Source: Stratiolaelaps scimitus
Lineage: Eukaryota > Arthropoda > Arachnida > Mesostigmata > Laelapidae
Assembly: GCA_019614645.1 (NCBI GenBank)
Contig: JABWDB010000013.1
Span: 1,550,001 to 1,614,000, forward strand
Length of the DNA: 64,000 nucleotides
Direction: 5' to 3'
Shown piece by piece: positions 13,375-26,403 of this stretch. Each line of letters begins with the position of its first letter. Within the stretch, counting starts at the first letter, position 1. A program made the translations under genes and the position numbers. The notes under the pieces are model-generated. The model was not told the origin of the DNA, did not search any database, and saw only the letters and a list, made by a program, of their open reading frames with translations.

Positions 13375-16300
13375 TGGAAACGTAACGAAGCTCACAAGAA
13401 TATTCAAGGTATAATTCAATTGTGTTTGAGTTGAAAGCAAAAATTACGCGCACATCGCATATAAACGTTCCTGGTGTTGCACTCGCTTGAGAGCCCCTCT
13501 AAATATCTGCCTACCAATTTTTTTGGTTATATCTACCTACCTTCTATTATCTGCCTTTGGAAGTTTCATTGGTCATGAAGAAATGCTGCGAGATTAACTC
13601 AGCATTTCTTAGGTCTTTGATTCACTGGGCTAATTTTTGTAGTCATGAGGAGTTAATATAGTTCATGTAATCATTATCATGCGGCCATCTGGCAATCATA
13701 TCTGGTCACAAGATAGTTCTTTACTACCAATCAGATATAGAGTTAGCCTAATGGTGCCACATAGACGGACACATGAGCCAAGTACAATTTCAGTGGGAAA
13801 GTGGAAAATCCTTCGTGCAATTTCTATGATGTCCTTTCCAGATCATATAAACAAGCGTCTGCACTGCACATTAGGCACTCTACCCGTGCCAATAAGCAGT
13901 CTTCCAAACTGGATAATTTAAGAATCTGGTGACGGCCAATACTAACTTAGGGCAGGCTTTACGAAGTTCCTTGTATATATCAGCCGACGTCCCTTGTGTA
14001 ACGTTACTGGAGACATATGTCCAGTCGGAAGCGGGCACTGTAACGAACTGTAATTAATTCATTTCCTAACGATTGAAATAATGAGTAAATAACGGGATAA
14101 TGATCACATAGCAGTTACGAAGTCAAATGGCCGACAGTCTACATTCTGATGAACAATAGGCAGTTGGTCGGCGTATTGATCTGCCGGTGAGGCAGTTACG
14201 TCCCGAAGCAGTCTGAATTAGAAATGTTTAGTATTTCAAAAAAACTTCCGATACCACAGAAACGATGAATAAACATTGAAATCCCTAAAACAGGGTAATG
14301 AGTGCGTGAGACTAATACGTAGCGCTACAGTATAAACACCTTTACTCTGCCGGGTAGCACACTGTATTATATGCAATATACACAATACACAGTACAATAA
14401 ATTTTTTTTTATACATTTGCCTCTCTTCATCGTGTGTATTTTGTGTACCTCTTCGTCGCTCTGCTATGTGTCCTCAATTTATATGAGGTGTTCAACAGGT
14501 TTGAAGCCAACTGTCCGGCGGATGATCATCACCCGCTCGGCCATTATGTGGCTCTTGTTTTCTTACAGAAGGACGGAGGTCTGCCGTATAAGCATCCCGT
14601 CAATAGAGTAACATGTGGGCTAATAATAATTTCCATATTATTGCTTTCCATTTGCCTTATTCCGTGTTTGTGCTACCTAACTCGGGGTGATTCACAATAC
14701 CCTAAACAGATCTCAACCTCCACCTGCAGCTGTTGATGACCAATAATGGAGGCCAGCGCAGACCCGACGCAAATCGTTAACCTCGATTTCATGATTTCGA
14801 CGGAGACACGGAGATGTGTAAATCACGATTTTAGATCGAAGAACCCGCAAATAAGCACAATATTTGGAAACAATGGGAGACACTCAACTAAGCTTTTAGA
14901 ATATGCCTGAACACTAGAAAGATGGTTAAACACTAAAATCCGAGCCTTTCCTGCGAAGCACTGTATGAAGAAAAATCTAGAGAAATGTTCCACTATCCGA
15001 CTCAACCGAGCACCTTAAGGAAGCCCTCCGAAATCTTGTGAAAACCTTCCAAGCACTATACGTTACTATACGTCAAAGGACATCAACCGTCATCAATACT
15101 CCGAGCCCTGACGAAAATCGCACTTCGAACGGATTCGATTCCAATACCGCCCGTTATGTAACCGCAAGTGAATATAACAGGTTGATTTTGAAAAAAGAAC
15201 GGGGCACACCACGGGCAATCGGCCATTACACTAATAAGCTAATGGTAACGCTGCGCTGTGAGGTTTCAACTCTTGCCACACAACTGTCAGGAACATCAAC
15301 GATCAATTAACGCACGCTAGTCTGGATTGGATCGCAGCGCTTCGGTTCAACCACCCACAATTAATCCACCACGGCAACAATTGTAACAAATCGTTGTAAT
15401 AATATATGGCACAAAATTTCACGTACGACAATTCACAAAATAATCATCAAACAGGTCCACATTGTTATGGCATGGTTTATCGTCGCCATTTTCTTCCGAG
15501 GCACTATTCCATTTCGAGCGTCTCTATCTGAGAAAATAGTAGCAGCACTATGGCGGCCTCGGCCGCCCTCATCGTCACGGAAAACTCCCAGCGAGAACCG
15601 TACCGAAGGTTGCTGCGTAATCGATGTCGCGTTTTCTCTTGGTTCTGTCCGTGCGGCGGGTTTCTTCCGATCGGGAGTGTCCCTCCTCGCTCTTCCCACC
15701 CATATTGAGTCACTGTTGTCACTTAACAATCCGACGAATGGCTGCTTATGACAGACGCATTGCTTTGTTTTGAAACATTCGACCACCACCAGTTAGTTGT
15801 CGGCGATGCCAGACCAACTGCGATCGCAGGAGGCCAACGAAGCGCGAAGCGACTTCCCGACCAGCTAGATCCGACAACGATGCTGCTGCGGAGCGAGGAA
15901 TAATTTCGAGGAACAAGCGAGCCCCTTCCGAGCTTGAACGTGTGTATCTGCGCGCCGTTTCTGAACCGTGTAGCAGTAATGATTCAGAACTGTGGATTAT
16001 CCCGTGTGCACGAACGTATCCACACCGGCTGTTTGGATCCGTCCGATGTGCCGATGCTTATTGCTTGGGGGACGTGGCGAAGTCGGTTGTGACAGTAATT
16101 TAGGGGGGCCGCTTTGAATAAGTCACACGGTGTGTGGAAACACATTGGGGAAATTTAAAACAGAACTGTCGTATATCGGTAGAAATCAGTTTCTCCAATC
16201 TGTCCAAAACAATTATTGGACCACGTCCGATCACATCTGGTACGAAAACCAAAGGAAATCGGGTCTTCGCAGAAAATTGGCGATTTTTGTTAGTTTGAAC

Positions 16301-16378
16301 AAATTTTCGCGATTGAACACAACTAGGATCACTCCTATAATATCTCTTGGGATAATCGTCTTGATTTGTTTTCAGCCT
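13375..16378. other. Intergenic, upstream of the kinase gene
   Basis: Expected to hold the kinase promoter. A weak exon-like block at 14502-14610 (FEANCPADDHHPLGHYVALV, plus strand, after acceptor gaggtgttcaacag) is also open on the minus strand. About 15480-16080 is G+C- and CpG-rich compared with its flanks and could be a promoter region. Confidence 0.35.
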
Positions 16379-16606
16379 CAAACTCTCTGCGCCATATTGT
16401 ACAAAGATCGTTGGAAGAAGGGTAGTTCATTCTCTTCATTCCAGGAGCTTTTACGTTTCTACTTTGAGACGTCGCCTTGCAGGAGTAGAATTTCAGCGAA
16501 ACATAATAAAGACGACTCGACCGCTCATCGGAACAAACGCACTTATGGTCAACGCTTTGCTGTGATGGTGGAGCCTCACCACGGCATAGCCCAACTGGTC
16601 GAATAA
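16379..16606 (+). CDS. Candidate 3' terminal exon, unrecognised
   Basis: Acceptor gatttgttttcag opens PQTLCAILYKDRWKKGSSF, then FQELLRFYFETSPCRSR, ending VEPHHGIAQLVE at TAA 16604-16606. The stop codon lies inside an AATAAA hexamer at 16602-16607, so if real the signal overlaps the end of the reading frame. The antisense frame at 16100-16381 is also open, which lowers certainty. Confidence 0.35.
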   Translation, partial: QTLCAILYKDRWKKGSSFSSFQELLRFYFETSPCRSRISAKHNKDDSTAHRNKRTYGQRFAVMVEPHHGIAQLVE

Positions 16607-17392
16607 AATCTATATGTGGATAAAAGTTCCCGACAACAGGAGGTCAACTGCAGAGCGCGCCATACAGTGACGTACTCGCGCACAGTTGCTGCATCGAGCT
16701 ACACACGCCAATTCAGAATGCCCAATATCTGCCCTCGTTCCACGCCAACCTAGTGTTTGCCACACTCAGTAACGAATAACGCACCTCAAATGCAACCCAG
16801 TTGAAATCATGTAAGATAGTATTGCTTCTCGTGGTTCAAATTTCAATGGTGCACGTGTTCATTTCCCTTAGTAAGCTTCAATTTACTGGGTATCATGTGT
16901 ACCCGAACAGACAAAGCGAGCTGTAGCGCCTTCTCGTCTTCGACACAAACTATGGCTCTCAAAGTTAAATGGACGCCTGCGTTAACTATACGAGTACTCT
17001 TCATCTCTAATGGTCTAGTGGGATACTGATAACTTGTAGCTATTGATATGATTCTTTCTTGAAACGATATATGTGGTATTGCTTAAAAGGACGTCTCAAT
17101 GCGAATTTGCAATCAATCGCTATTGCTTTTGCGATCATCGTCTACGTGTGCACTCGAGACGTCAAGGAATGCCTGCAATATCAATTAGTGGGGATACGCA
17201 TTAATTGACAGAATAGGCAGTCCCGATAATGATATCCGAAAAGCAGGCGCGAGACGAATGTGTTCTGTCGGCCTCAATCTGACTGTAAAGAGTTGGCTGC
17301 GGCTAGCTTGTGAACCCCTTGGATAGAGGTGACTAGCACTGTGCGCCTTGTGGTTTTCCATTTTATTTCATTTTGATTATCCGTTTTGACAG

Positions 17393-17593
17393 GTGCTTTC
17401 ACCAGTTGAACAGGATATCCCACCACACATGCTCTGCAATGGGCCGAGCGGAAATATTTCCGAGTTACAAAAAATTGTCACAGATACAAGTGACAGCCAG
17501 CGATACGAGTTAGATGTGACTAAATACACGAGGAATCAATTATCTCCGCTCTCTTGTACTCGTTTAAGGGCAAATATACATATATATATATAA
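17393..17593 (+). CDS. Candidate exon, unrecognised
   Basis: A very good acceptor with a long pyrimidine tract (ttatttcattttgattatccgttttgacag split over 17359-17392) opens the frame VLSPVEQDIPPHMLCNGPSG, then ISELQKIVTDTSDSQRYELD, which ends in a short TA repeat at a TAA. No clear partner exon was found. Confidence 0.4.
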   Translation: MLSPVEQDIPPHMLCNGPSGNISELQKIVTDTSDSQRYELDVTKYTRNQLSPLSCTRLRANIHIYI

Positions 17594-18241
17594 GCAGTCG
17601 CCTGAATGTAACGAATGTTCCAACCGCTCATTCTAAACATGTACAATGGGTAGAGAGATAGTTCTAGCACCAGATACACGGTGTTTCATAGCCCAGTTGT
17701 TACCTATGCTGTGACAGAGAAAAGAGATTACGCTGAGAAGTAATAATGACATTGTTCTACCATGCTGCGATCTGACTCCTTAGTAGGTCTTGGCAAGGCT
17801 CTGTCGTTACTTCCATAGGAAGCTCTACCTGTACAGGGCATTAGGCATATAGGTTATATGCCGGGCTGATTGCTCAGCGGATATTTTTGCTGGGTTAATT
17901 TGCCCCTTAGCGATTTTATGGGGGAGACGGACTGCTGGACGCCAATTTCCACATCGATAGTACGAATTACTACTTACTCCCCTTGTTGCTGGTGCGAACA
18001 TCGGTGCGAGTGCCTGCACACGTGACAATATGCCCTACTCTGCTTCGGGAGGGGGAAGATTTCCTCGCGGATGGCGGAGTGACAATGGTTACGCGCGATT
18101 TAACACTAATACTACCCGAAAACACCAAGTGACGAGCATATTTGCCATGTAACTCCTGGAATTAATGAACGGCAAATTGTTTTCCAAAAGGCCCTTGAAG
18201 ACAATAGTAATAATAATACTATAAGGTGGACGTCGAAGAAA

Positions 18242-18399
18242 TCACGCGGTATTCAGTGCAGCTCGAAGGGGTACAAAAGTTCCATTTTCCGTAAGGTGCA
18301 AAATTTTAACGTTCATACAAACAGCACACGTACGTTTAAAGCTGGCGCAGAGTTGAGTTCCTTCAGAGCCAATGCTTTTTGGTAAGAATTTAGTTACTT
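18242..18399 (-). CDS. Candidate terminal exon E of an unrecognised gene
   Basis: A strong acceptor (tcccttgtcatcaaatttag) leads into a phase-1 open frame, VTKFLPKSIGSEGTQLCASF, then CAVCMNVKILHLTENGTFVP, ending at TGA at 18242. Joined to exon C the codon becomes AAA and the frame stays open. The C..C spacing is too sparse to call a zinc site. Confidence 0.35.
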
Positions 18400-19643
18400 C
18401 TAAATTTGATGACAAGGGAACCAACGAAGATCTCACGGTTCAAGATTTACCTCGAACAAAGCCTGCGTTCGAATCTTTCGGTTGGTGTGCTCAAGTCACC
18501 AAAAGTTATTGTCTCAACGAAGAACCGTGGTTGCTGTTCAACTAATTTTCGGTGCTTCCTTTACTTGGCTGTTTACAAGACCGGACGTCCTGACGGTCGC
18601 GATGATTATATATGCGAACTTATTATAAGATATTATTGTCCCATAGTTGCCAGAGATCCGTAGTACATTGGTGGCTGATCCTAGACCTTCTCCCACCAGG
18701 CACCTCCCAGCACTTATGCGCATGGCATATATGAGACGACAGGTCAGGAGGATAAATCCACACCTCCCTGAGACTACCGTAGGTTTGGACCCAATATGCA
18801 GTCTACTTATCCACGTTAGCACTTAAACCATCACGGTATCCGCAAAGTGTCCTGAGATCGATTCTATATATGTTTTGTGCGAATCAATCCAAAAGTCCAT
18901 TTGCTTGAACTAACTACCTAATAGATCGAATATCGTTTGCACGCGGTTCTGAACATACACAACTAACACACTACATTGTACCGCACATTATGTTATCACC
19001 CTCGCTAGAGCAACTTGGAAAAGTATGTTGCGAAGTGGAAAAACGATAATGACCATTGTTCTGATGTTGATATATTTGGCGACGAAAATCACTTGTGGGT
19101 TAATCGAAATTTCAGCATTGACGCCCGGCTCCGCGCTTCGTAGAGAGATGACTTGTTCAAGCATTAGCGTCATTTGTATGTGTGATTATAGGCGAATCTT
19201 ATTGCACGGTCTTTGCAGTCCATTGCGAACGTCTGAATCTGTATTCGGTTTTTAATGTACTGCGGCAAACTGTAAACTAACGTCCACCATGTCATCAGAA
19301 AGCAGTTGACTAAAGGCCGAGTATGAAGCCTTCGACTGTGGGAGGTCTAAATAATGAACATTGTATACATTTCGTATCGCACTTTTTCGCTGGAGAAAAC
19401 ATGACATTCTAATACATATTAGGCAGGTCAATCTAGTAACGTCAAGAGTGGACGTCGATTTATACTAGCATCTGTGTATGACGCGTCTCATCTGGTATCT
19501 TTTGGGATGATCAGTACGCCTGTCTGAAGCGTCACCACATTCGGGGAGTCTTCGACTCAATGGTCGTACGTACCCCCCCCCCCCCCATGGTTGTCAATAT
19601 CCAAGGCTGACAACATAGAATGCACATGTGAATCATATTTTGC

Positions 19644-19812
19644 TCAAAGTTCGCCTAATTTAGGTACAGTGACAATGGTTGGGGGGTGCGTTGTTTCAGA
19701 TGATACTGGTAAGGTCACTGCGGTGGTTGAAATGGGCCTGTTGCCGTTAATCGAGCCATGTACGGGTTCAAAGTAGAATCCGAGCAGGACCAATCGAGTT
19801 AATGCAGGTCGA
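19644..19812 (-). CDS. Candidate terminal exon D
   Basis: Acceptor caacgcgcttttgtag, then an open frame containing GFYFEPVHGSINGNRPISTT and SSETTHPPTIVTVPKLGEL before TGA. Its phase (2) does not match exon C, so it would belong to another gene or isoform, or be chance. Confidence 0.25.
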
Positions 19813-20330
19813 CTACAAAAGCGCGTTGACAACATCCGTTCGTCTTTCGTTGGCCTCAACGGTGTCGCACAGTTGATGCCATCTCTTTGCTTTAACAATG
19901 TCCAAATATAGTGCAGAAATCCAAACGGCTTCTGATATGAAAGCCGCAACAGAACACATTCAGCAAATGAACGATGGATTCTGGACAGTTTACGAGCTTA
20001 TACAAATTGCAGTTGAACATCCAAGAATGATTTTTCGAGCATACGCTAGTCACACACAAGATCACAATAATCAAGGTGATTAACCAGCAATTAACCTTCA
20101 GTGTCAACCGTTCTGAGCCTTCATATTCGGTAGTACTTCGGGGATCGTGCAGAATTTCAGATTCACAGCAGAATTGAGTCCCCTTTAGTACCCGCCACCG
20201 GTTTCAAAAGATGGCCTTATCATTCTCGTACCATCACATAAACGCGACTTGAAAAACCTTTCCTAGACACTATGGAATCAAAATTAGGCGAGGAATTTTA
20301 AATCTTGAAAAGAGAACTTTAAAGGTAAAC

Positions 20331-20343
20331 AGGCATCTCAAGT
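20331..20343. repeat. Target-site duplication, left copy
   Basis: 13-base direct repeat aggcatctcaagt immediately 5' of the R1-like fragment. The identical sequence occurs at 22074-22086. Confidence 0.8.
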
Positions 20344-22073
20344 CTTCACACAGCGATCCAAACGGTGGTCCAGAGGGCAGAAGAGTTGCACTGCGCGACC
20401 CTGAAGACGCGCCAAATCTACCTCGCGGTCTTCTTGGACATTAAAAATGCTTTCCACAGCCTGCGCTGACGACGCTGAGGGACAGAGGAGCCCCCGGGTA
20501 CCCCGTAAGAGTTATCTAGGACTACCTGCACGAAAGGAACATCACCAGCTGGGGCCTCGAGATGGCCATGACAGCCGGAGTCCCACAAGGGAGCGATACT
20601 CGGGCCCCTGTTATGGGACATTTACTATGAAGGGGTCCTCAGGCTCGACGGCATACCTAGAGAAGCTACCACCCTAGGATATGCCGACGACCTGGCTGTC
20701 ACCGAACAGTTGCGAAAACAGAGTTCTACGCCAACGCAGCCCTGACAAGGATCGCCGAATGGATGGAAGACGCCGGATTATCCCTCGCGCCGGAGAAGAG
20801 CGAGGCGATACTTCTCACAGGTAAGAAAATGTTGAGGGACCCGAACTTTGTACTCAACGGCTAGAGAATCAAGGTGGTGTTGCGCGCCAGGCACCTCGGG
20901 GTTCATCTTGACAAGAGTCTAAGCCGGCGGCACCGCCTCGTCAGGTCACCGTCAGGGCCGCCAAAGCAGCAAATGCCATAGCCAGAATATTGCCAAATAT
21001 CCACGGGCCGATAGGCGCAAACCGGCCCCGACTACTAATCTCGGTGGCCGAGTCGATCGCCCTCTTCGGAGACCCATCGTGGCTTAGCAAGACATTGGCG
21101 ACGAAGCGAAACAGGTAGCTCCTACGGACAGCCCAACGCACATGTGCACTCCTATCACCCAGGCGTACAGGACGGTTACCACGGCCGCGTCTCTAGTGCT
21201 AGCTGGGACACCGCCCTGGCATCTGAAGGCTAAAGAGAGAAGACGGATGTGGAGAGACGGAATATTGCAGGAGAAGGCGAAAGAAGAGACCATCGTGGCA
21301 TGGCAACACAGTGGAAGCTCCTCTCGGCGGGGGCTCCCGGAGCATACGTCCGAGACTTCATTCCAGACAGTCGTACATGGCTCGATCGACCGGCGGAGAG
21401 GTCGACCACTTCGTGACGCAGGCCATCATAGGGTACGGGGATTTCCAACTCCATCTCGAGCGGATAGGCAGAGCGCCTAGTACCTCTTGTCTGTACTGCG
21501 AGACCGACGCAGCGGACACAGTCGCACACACGCTGTTTGTGCGCGAACGCTTCAGGGATGCACGCACTGCTGGCATAGACACAGTAGTGGAGAGGTGGGT
21601 GCGCGAAGGCGACCCACGCGGAAGAGCCCTCCCCCCCGTATCGACATTGAAACTCTACAAGAGTTTCAATCTCGGTTTATGACGGAGACTACGTCGGGAT
21701 GGGACATCGGCTCATCGGTAATCGGGACAGTTCTCCAAAAGACGAGCGAGCTCGGTCGGCTTAGAGGTACACGCTGGAGGAGAGACCTTGCAGGACCGCA
21801 GGTCGACGTCGCCAACCAGAGAATGAACCTGGGATAGGACAAAAGGAGCCTAGGGTAGACGGATGGTTACACACCCATTCGTCAGCCTACTGATGGCTAC
21901 TAGCCGGTCCCTGCAAGTCTTGTGCCCAAAGTATTATAAAAACAGTCCCAGGCACGTGACCCAAGTTATTGAGGATTTTTAGCCGGTAAAAATCCGGCAC
22001 TATCACAGCGAATACCTAAGACGTGAAGCTCTGATGTCTTTTTGAAGATTTTAACCCTCAACCTCTTAAAAAA
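20344..22073 (+). mobile_element. 5'-truncated R1-like non-LTR retrotransposon, decayed
   Basis: The reading frame begins inside the reverse transcriptase: YLAVFLDIKNAFHSL (motif A) near 20425-20465, a GVPQG-type segment (AMTAGVPQGSDT) near 20570, then LGYADDLAV with the catalytic YADD at 20680-20691. The post-polymerase region follows (AEWMEDAGLSLAPEKSEA). Near 21480-21560 there is a terminal Cys-His knuckle (SCLYC...AHTLF) in which the expected last cysteine is arginine. Several in-frame stops and frame changes show it is inactive. It ends with a 3' untranslated region and a short A run. The same 13 bases, aggcatctcaagt, occur at 20331-20343 and 22074-22086 and mark the target-site duplication. 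Clade placement in R1 rests on motif style and the Cys-His tail. It is clearly richer in G+C than its flanks. Confidence 0.85.
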
Positions 22074-22086
22074 AGGCATCTCAAGT
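22074..22086. repeat. Target-site duplication, right copy
   Basis: Identical to 20331-20343 and placed directly after the A run that ends the R1-like fragment, as expected after target-primed reverse transcription. Confidence 0.8.
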
Positions 22087-22751
22087 GGACCGTTGACTTC
22101 AAAGGTGCATTGATGTTAAACCGTTTGGAGCAAGGGGTTTCATTGTTCTCTTCAAGATTTCGCTATAACATGGAACTCAACTCCATAAAACACTGAGCTT
22201 ACTCAAAATGAAAAGAACCAATGAAAGTAATACATAAAGACACAAAACACAATATTGTTGTATTCTAAGGTATATATATTTTGTTGAAAGATCATATATT
22301 TACAAAAAAAATGAGAAAAATTACCATGAATATAAATTTGGTCTCTTTATCAAAAAAATCTACCTTAGAGACCGAACATACGAAATGGCTCAGTGTTGCT
22401 GTACCTCTTCTTCCGACAGCAGCAGATATATCCGAAAGCAAAGGAAATAGAATAACATTAGCAAATAGGTGCGCTCTTTTCGGCCAGAAAGCGGCTTGGT
22501 GCAATTACCCGTTGAACGGCCATACATTCAGTTTGCGGGTCATAGGATCCAGTCGCATAGAACGCTATCGACATTTCAGTTATGTTCCTGCGAACATCGG
22601 CCCTAATTTTTTGAGTTAGATGCAAAATACTAGTGGTCGTTTATTGAAAATGTCGACGTCGCAATCGCAGCGGGGGGTAATTATCTTAATTATTAAAAAG
22701 TGAGAACCATATAGTCAAACTATGGATTCCGACCGATGCCATGACACTTAC

Positions 22752-22961
22752 TTCCCGTGTACTTAAGAGATTGACGTAATTCTACTTGCAGAGCATTTTC
22801 TTGCTGATCCAGTTTAGAATCAGGCACAACTACCATTGTTCTATTGCGTTCTATGGAAGTGACCATGATTCTAAGCGAGACGGCGCCTGATGTTAGCTCG
22901 CAAAGCACTGCTGTGCCCAGTGATGACAGTGAGTACGTTGCTGTCAATATTCGCTTCAATA
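22752..22961 (-). CDS. Candidate internal exon C of an unrecognised gene
   Basis: Acceptor accatagcag, open frame with SSLGTAVLCELTSGAVSLRI and LDQQENALQVELRQSLKYTG, then the consensus donor GTAAGT. Start and end are both phase 1, so it can join exon A (26403) and exon E (18399). It is separated from them by several kilobases, including the R1-like insertion. Function unknown. Confidence 0.4.
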
Positions 22962-23879
22962 CTGCTATGGTACGATTCCTTTTATGTTATTCTACTAATG
23001 CCGGTAGCGGGCATAGGCCTCGGAAACTGCGAGGAATAAATTGGGTAAAAAAATAAATAAAGTTTCCCTCCTGTAGATGGAAGTAGAATATATTGTAAAT
23101 TCGTGTATAGTGAACGATCGTCCTCAGCTTGTCATCGAATCTACCAGACCATCGAGTAAATTATCGCTTGCTTCTAGTTATATTAGACTACATATCAATT
23201 CGATTTGACATTCTGATCCCACCCAATCCAAGACCTGCTGAGGGTGAGGTGCCGACTTCAACCGCGGTGATTATACTACTATCAAATGACCGCTAGTGGA
23301 CTGGCGAGCCCTCTTTGTAAATATATATGGGTAAGCTTGTCGTTGTTCATCCCATGTAGTCGACAAATAGGAAAACCGTGAGATCGAAGGTCCCCGTGCG
23401 CGAGCTGGACGGCTTTGCTGAAGTGAGAAATCCAACGAAAGCCTAATTGCAACGCTTCGTTGTGCCTCCACGAAGCTTCCGACTTCGCAGAGAATCAAAT
23501 CTCCCTTTAAAGAGAAAATCCATTAATACCAATGAGCGGTTCAAAGGGAAAAAGGACGCGGCTGTGTTGGGAGTGAAACGATAGTAGATTATGCTGCAGG
23601 GAAGGCATCTGCGTTCCTGAATTATTTTCCATCGGTCTCTGTAACCACGGAGGCAGCAGAGAGTTCGAGACACACCTCTCTATGTTCCAGGAATTCCACC
23701 TCAACCGCCAATGTTAATCACAGAGGAAAAGTATTGCACAGGACCTAAAAGCAGCTTCACGCATGAAGAAACACCACTTTACTTCAATAAGCGAACGTGG
23801 TGGAGATCCTAGTTGAAACATTACAGCGTATTTTTGACGTGAGAACGGATATCAAGAAAGTGGTGCGTCAGCCACATCC

Positions 23880-24190
23880 AAAGTGTTCAGAGTGCCCCTA
23901 TACCTTAGAAAAGACAAAAGTGGTTCAAAGCTGCAGCTGGGTGGTCCAGAGGAGTATTGCATGCTTGCTCCGTTAAGGGATCGTTGTTACGGGCTTCTAC
24001 GGGCAAGACCTATGGTCAAATTCAACGGGATGCTAGACAGTTTTACGCCCTGTCCACCGGGAGTCCCACAAGGGTTTCGTGCTCGTAAATACTCGCACTG
24101 GACATTGAGAATGTCGACTTGACTGACAAATAACTTGGTTGTTTGCTGACGAGATGGAAGGTTTTTGCATCCGTAACAAACAGGGGATGA
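23880..24190 (+). mobile_element. Reverse transcriptase scrap (VPQG block)
   Basis: The plus strand reads MVKFNGMLDSFTPCPPGVPQG around 24010-24075. A frame shift later, WLFADEMEGF appears where FADD would be expected. Both match the order in non-LTR elements. The copy is short and decayed. Confidence 0.45.
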
Positions 24191-26134
24191 TACATAGACA
24201 AACAAATTGCTGTGGATAATTGTTTCGAATCGTCTCAACAGCGCATCACGATGATCTCAGCTCCGAAATCCGCGGTCGTACCATCCGAGCCCGCCAGCCC
24301 AACATAGAAACATATTAAACCTGCGTCACAGTCGTCGGGTAATCCTGATACAGTTATTATTACAGCTAGCCGATTTTTTTTGCTCTTATTGCTGAAATTG
24401 TGAAGGCATTGCAGACTCTCGTAGACTTGAGAATTTCTAGATTGACTACCGAGATTGTTGAGATGTATGAACGCCTCAAGCAATCAAGGACAACCGATTA
24501 TTACTTAGGTTTTATATATCCCGGAAAACTATTTCTCTGAGGCATATTTATGAACCGCATAAGTCGGCATCAGAAAAGTAATATAAATGATGTACATTAG
24601 GGTTCGGGAGTGGCTTTCACGATATTTGTAATTTCGTGTGAGCGTCCCACCACATGAGATTGCGAGAACTTAGCACATCCTCCATTTTCATGGAGCATAC
24701 CACGGCTATTGAGATAATAATAATATTGGAAGATACTTTAATAAAGGTGCATTTAAAGAAAATTAATGGCAGTCTGGCTACGATTGTTATAGCATTTCTC
24801 ACATGCGAATTGTCATATCTAAGCGAAAGGCGTTTCTGTATCACAGGTACTCAATCAGGGCATGGGCTTTCATCTAGTGCGGATCGGTCTGGAGGCTTTG
24901 ACTAGCAGATAATCCTGATATTGTGCCTACGTTTGCACATTTTTGGATGATCTTTAGATGCTACGAGATTTGTTCCGTATTCATGACATAAGAGCCTCCC
25001 GTTTTTCTAGTTATTCACTTCAATTCATGAATGCACAAGGGAAACTATCAACGGAATCTGCCCTTCTGATTCTAATGGGCTATCGCATTCGACTACGTAC
25101 GGTCGACCCACATTAAGTTGCCCCCGCTTTTGAGCCGGGTGTCGCTGAATTAATCCAGCCGGAATGAAAGATGGTGAAGCTGTCATTACACGTTGCTAAT
25201 CTCCGACCAGCGCATCATTAATATAATCTGCAGTTCATGGATGCCTTTCTTAGGGTGACGACTCAACGAAAAGTTTAATCAATGAACTGAGTAATTAACT
25301 TGAGTTAAACGCGATAGGTGGGATTTAATAGACAGGTCTTCTCGAAACAAAACTGATTTGTTTTTAACGAGCGTCTGCCCTGCCTTATTCCCCACCACCG
25401 GCCCACCAGATAAATGCGAGCAAGCTACAGGCTTCCTTTGGGCGGACAAACCTCAACAGAATAACCGTTGGAATGGGGTAAAACTCATTGATGAAAGGCT
25501 ATCTGACACAGCTGTATTGCACCTGGCGTGCGTGCTAAGCAATTCACTCTACGACCGCCTTCCTGATGCAGCCATTCCTCCCGGCATAAGATACGCTAAC
25601 ATTCTTAATGTGAAACCACTCTGCCCGTAACTGACACACACACACACACACATCGGATTGGCCAGATACAACGTCCCAAGGTCTCACCTTAGGCGTTCAT
25701 TTTCATTGCGTAGCATATACATATATAATGAAATTGAATAAATGCAACTTCTGGTGAATACGCAATTATGTAGTGGGTCGTTCGGAGTTTTTTGAACATT
25801 TGATAATTTTTGAATAAAAATAACTAGAACTATCATTTTCTATAGCAAATATCAGAGGTAATCCCCTTTACTATTTACGGATCAAAATCAAAGCCAGCGC
25901 TCTGTGAGCCTTTAGGCAGCAGTAGCGATTGCATTTGCGTTACGAAGTCTCTGGCTGTGAACAGGGCTGAGGTTGGTTTGAAGTTCGTTCTGAGATCTCA
26001 GCATTCGATATATACTCTCAACATATGCGACGCATCTGCATCGTGTGTTACTGATGATATTATTGCATTATCTATTGTGTTTACCTACATGTCGACAACA
26101 AAATCGAACGAAGTCCATATGAATCTACACCTAC

Positions 26135-26403
26135 CATCAGATTCGTTAATCTTTGGCCAGTAACGCACACCCAAAGCAGTGTCACATTTAATCAATGATT
26201 TCGTCTTTGCTAACTCAGTTCTAGGAGTCATGGAGTGCCTAAAAATGCAACAAAATTGTGCATTGTGTTCCTTGCCTGACTGTCCGGACTTTGAGGTGCC
26301 ATCAGTAACCGCAAGCTTTGAAATGTCAAAGGTAGCTGCTTGGTTTGTGAGGTTAATGTCGGGCTCTGGGACGGGTGCTAATGCCTGCTCCTCATCTGGA
26401 GGC
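26135..26403 (-). CDS. Candidate internal exon A of an unrecognised gene
   Basis: A good acceptor (tgctatcaatttccag) precedes an open frame starting PPDEEQALAPVPEPDINLTN, acidic and proline-rich, and ends at donor GTAGGT after ...NESDG. A GC donor (CAG/GCAAGG) also lies inside. It ends in phase 1, which fits exon C at 22961. Function unknown. Confidence 0.35.

Noticed and set aside
19009..19143. Plus-strand short exon (KYVAKWKNDNDHCSDV)
   Set aside because: Open for only 42 codons between stops, with no convincing acceptor, and the antisense frame is equally open.
25358..25630. Reverse transcriptase fragment
   Set aside because: The end of this plus frame (SNSLYDRLPDAAIPPGIRYA) vaguely resembles a CR1 block, but no second motif supports it.
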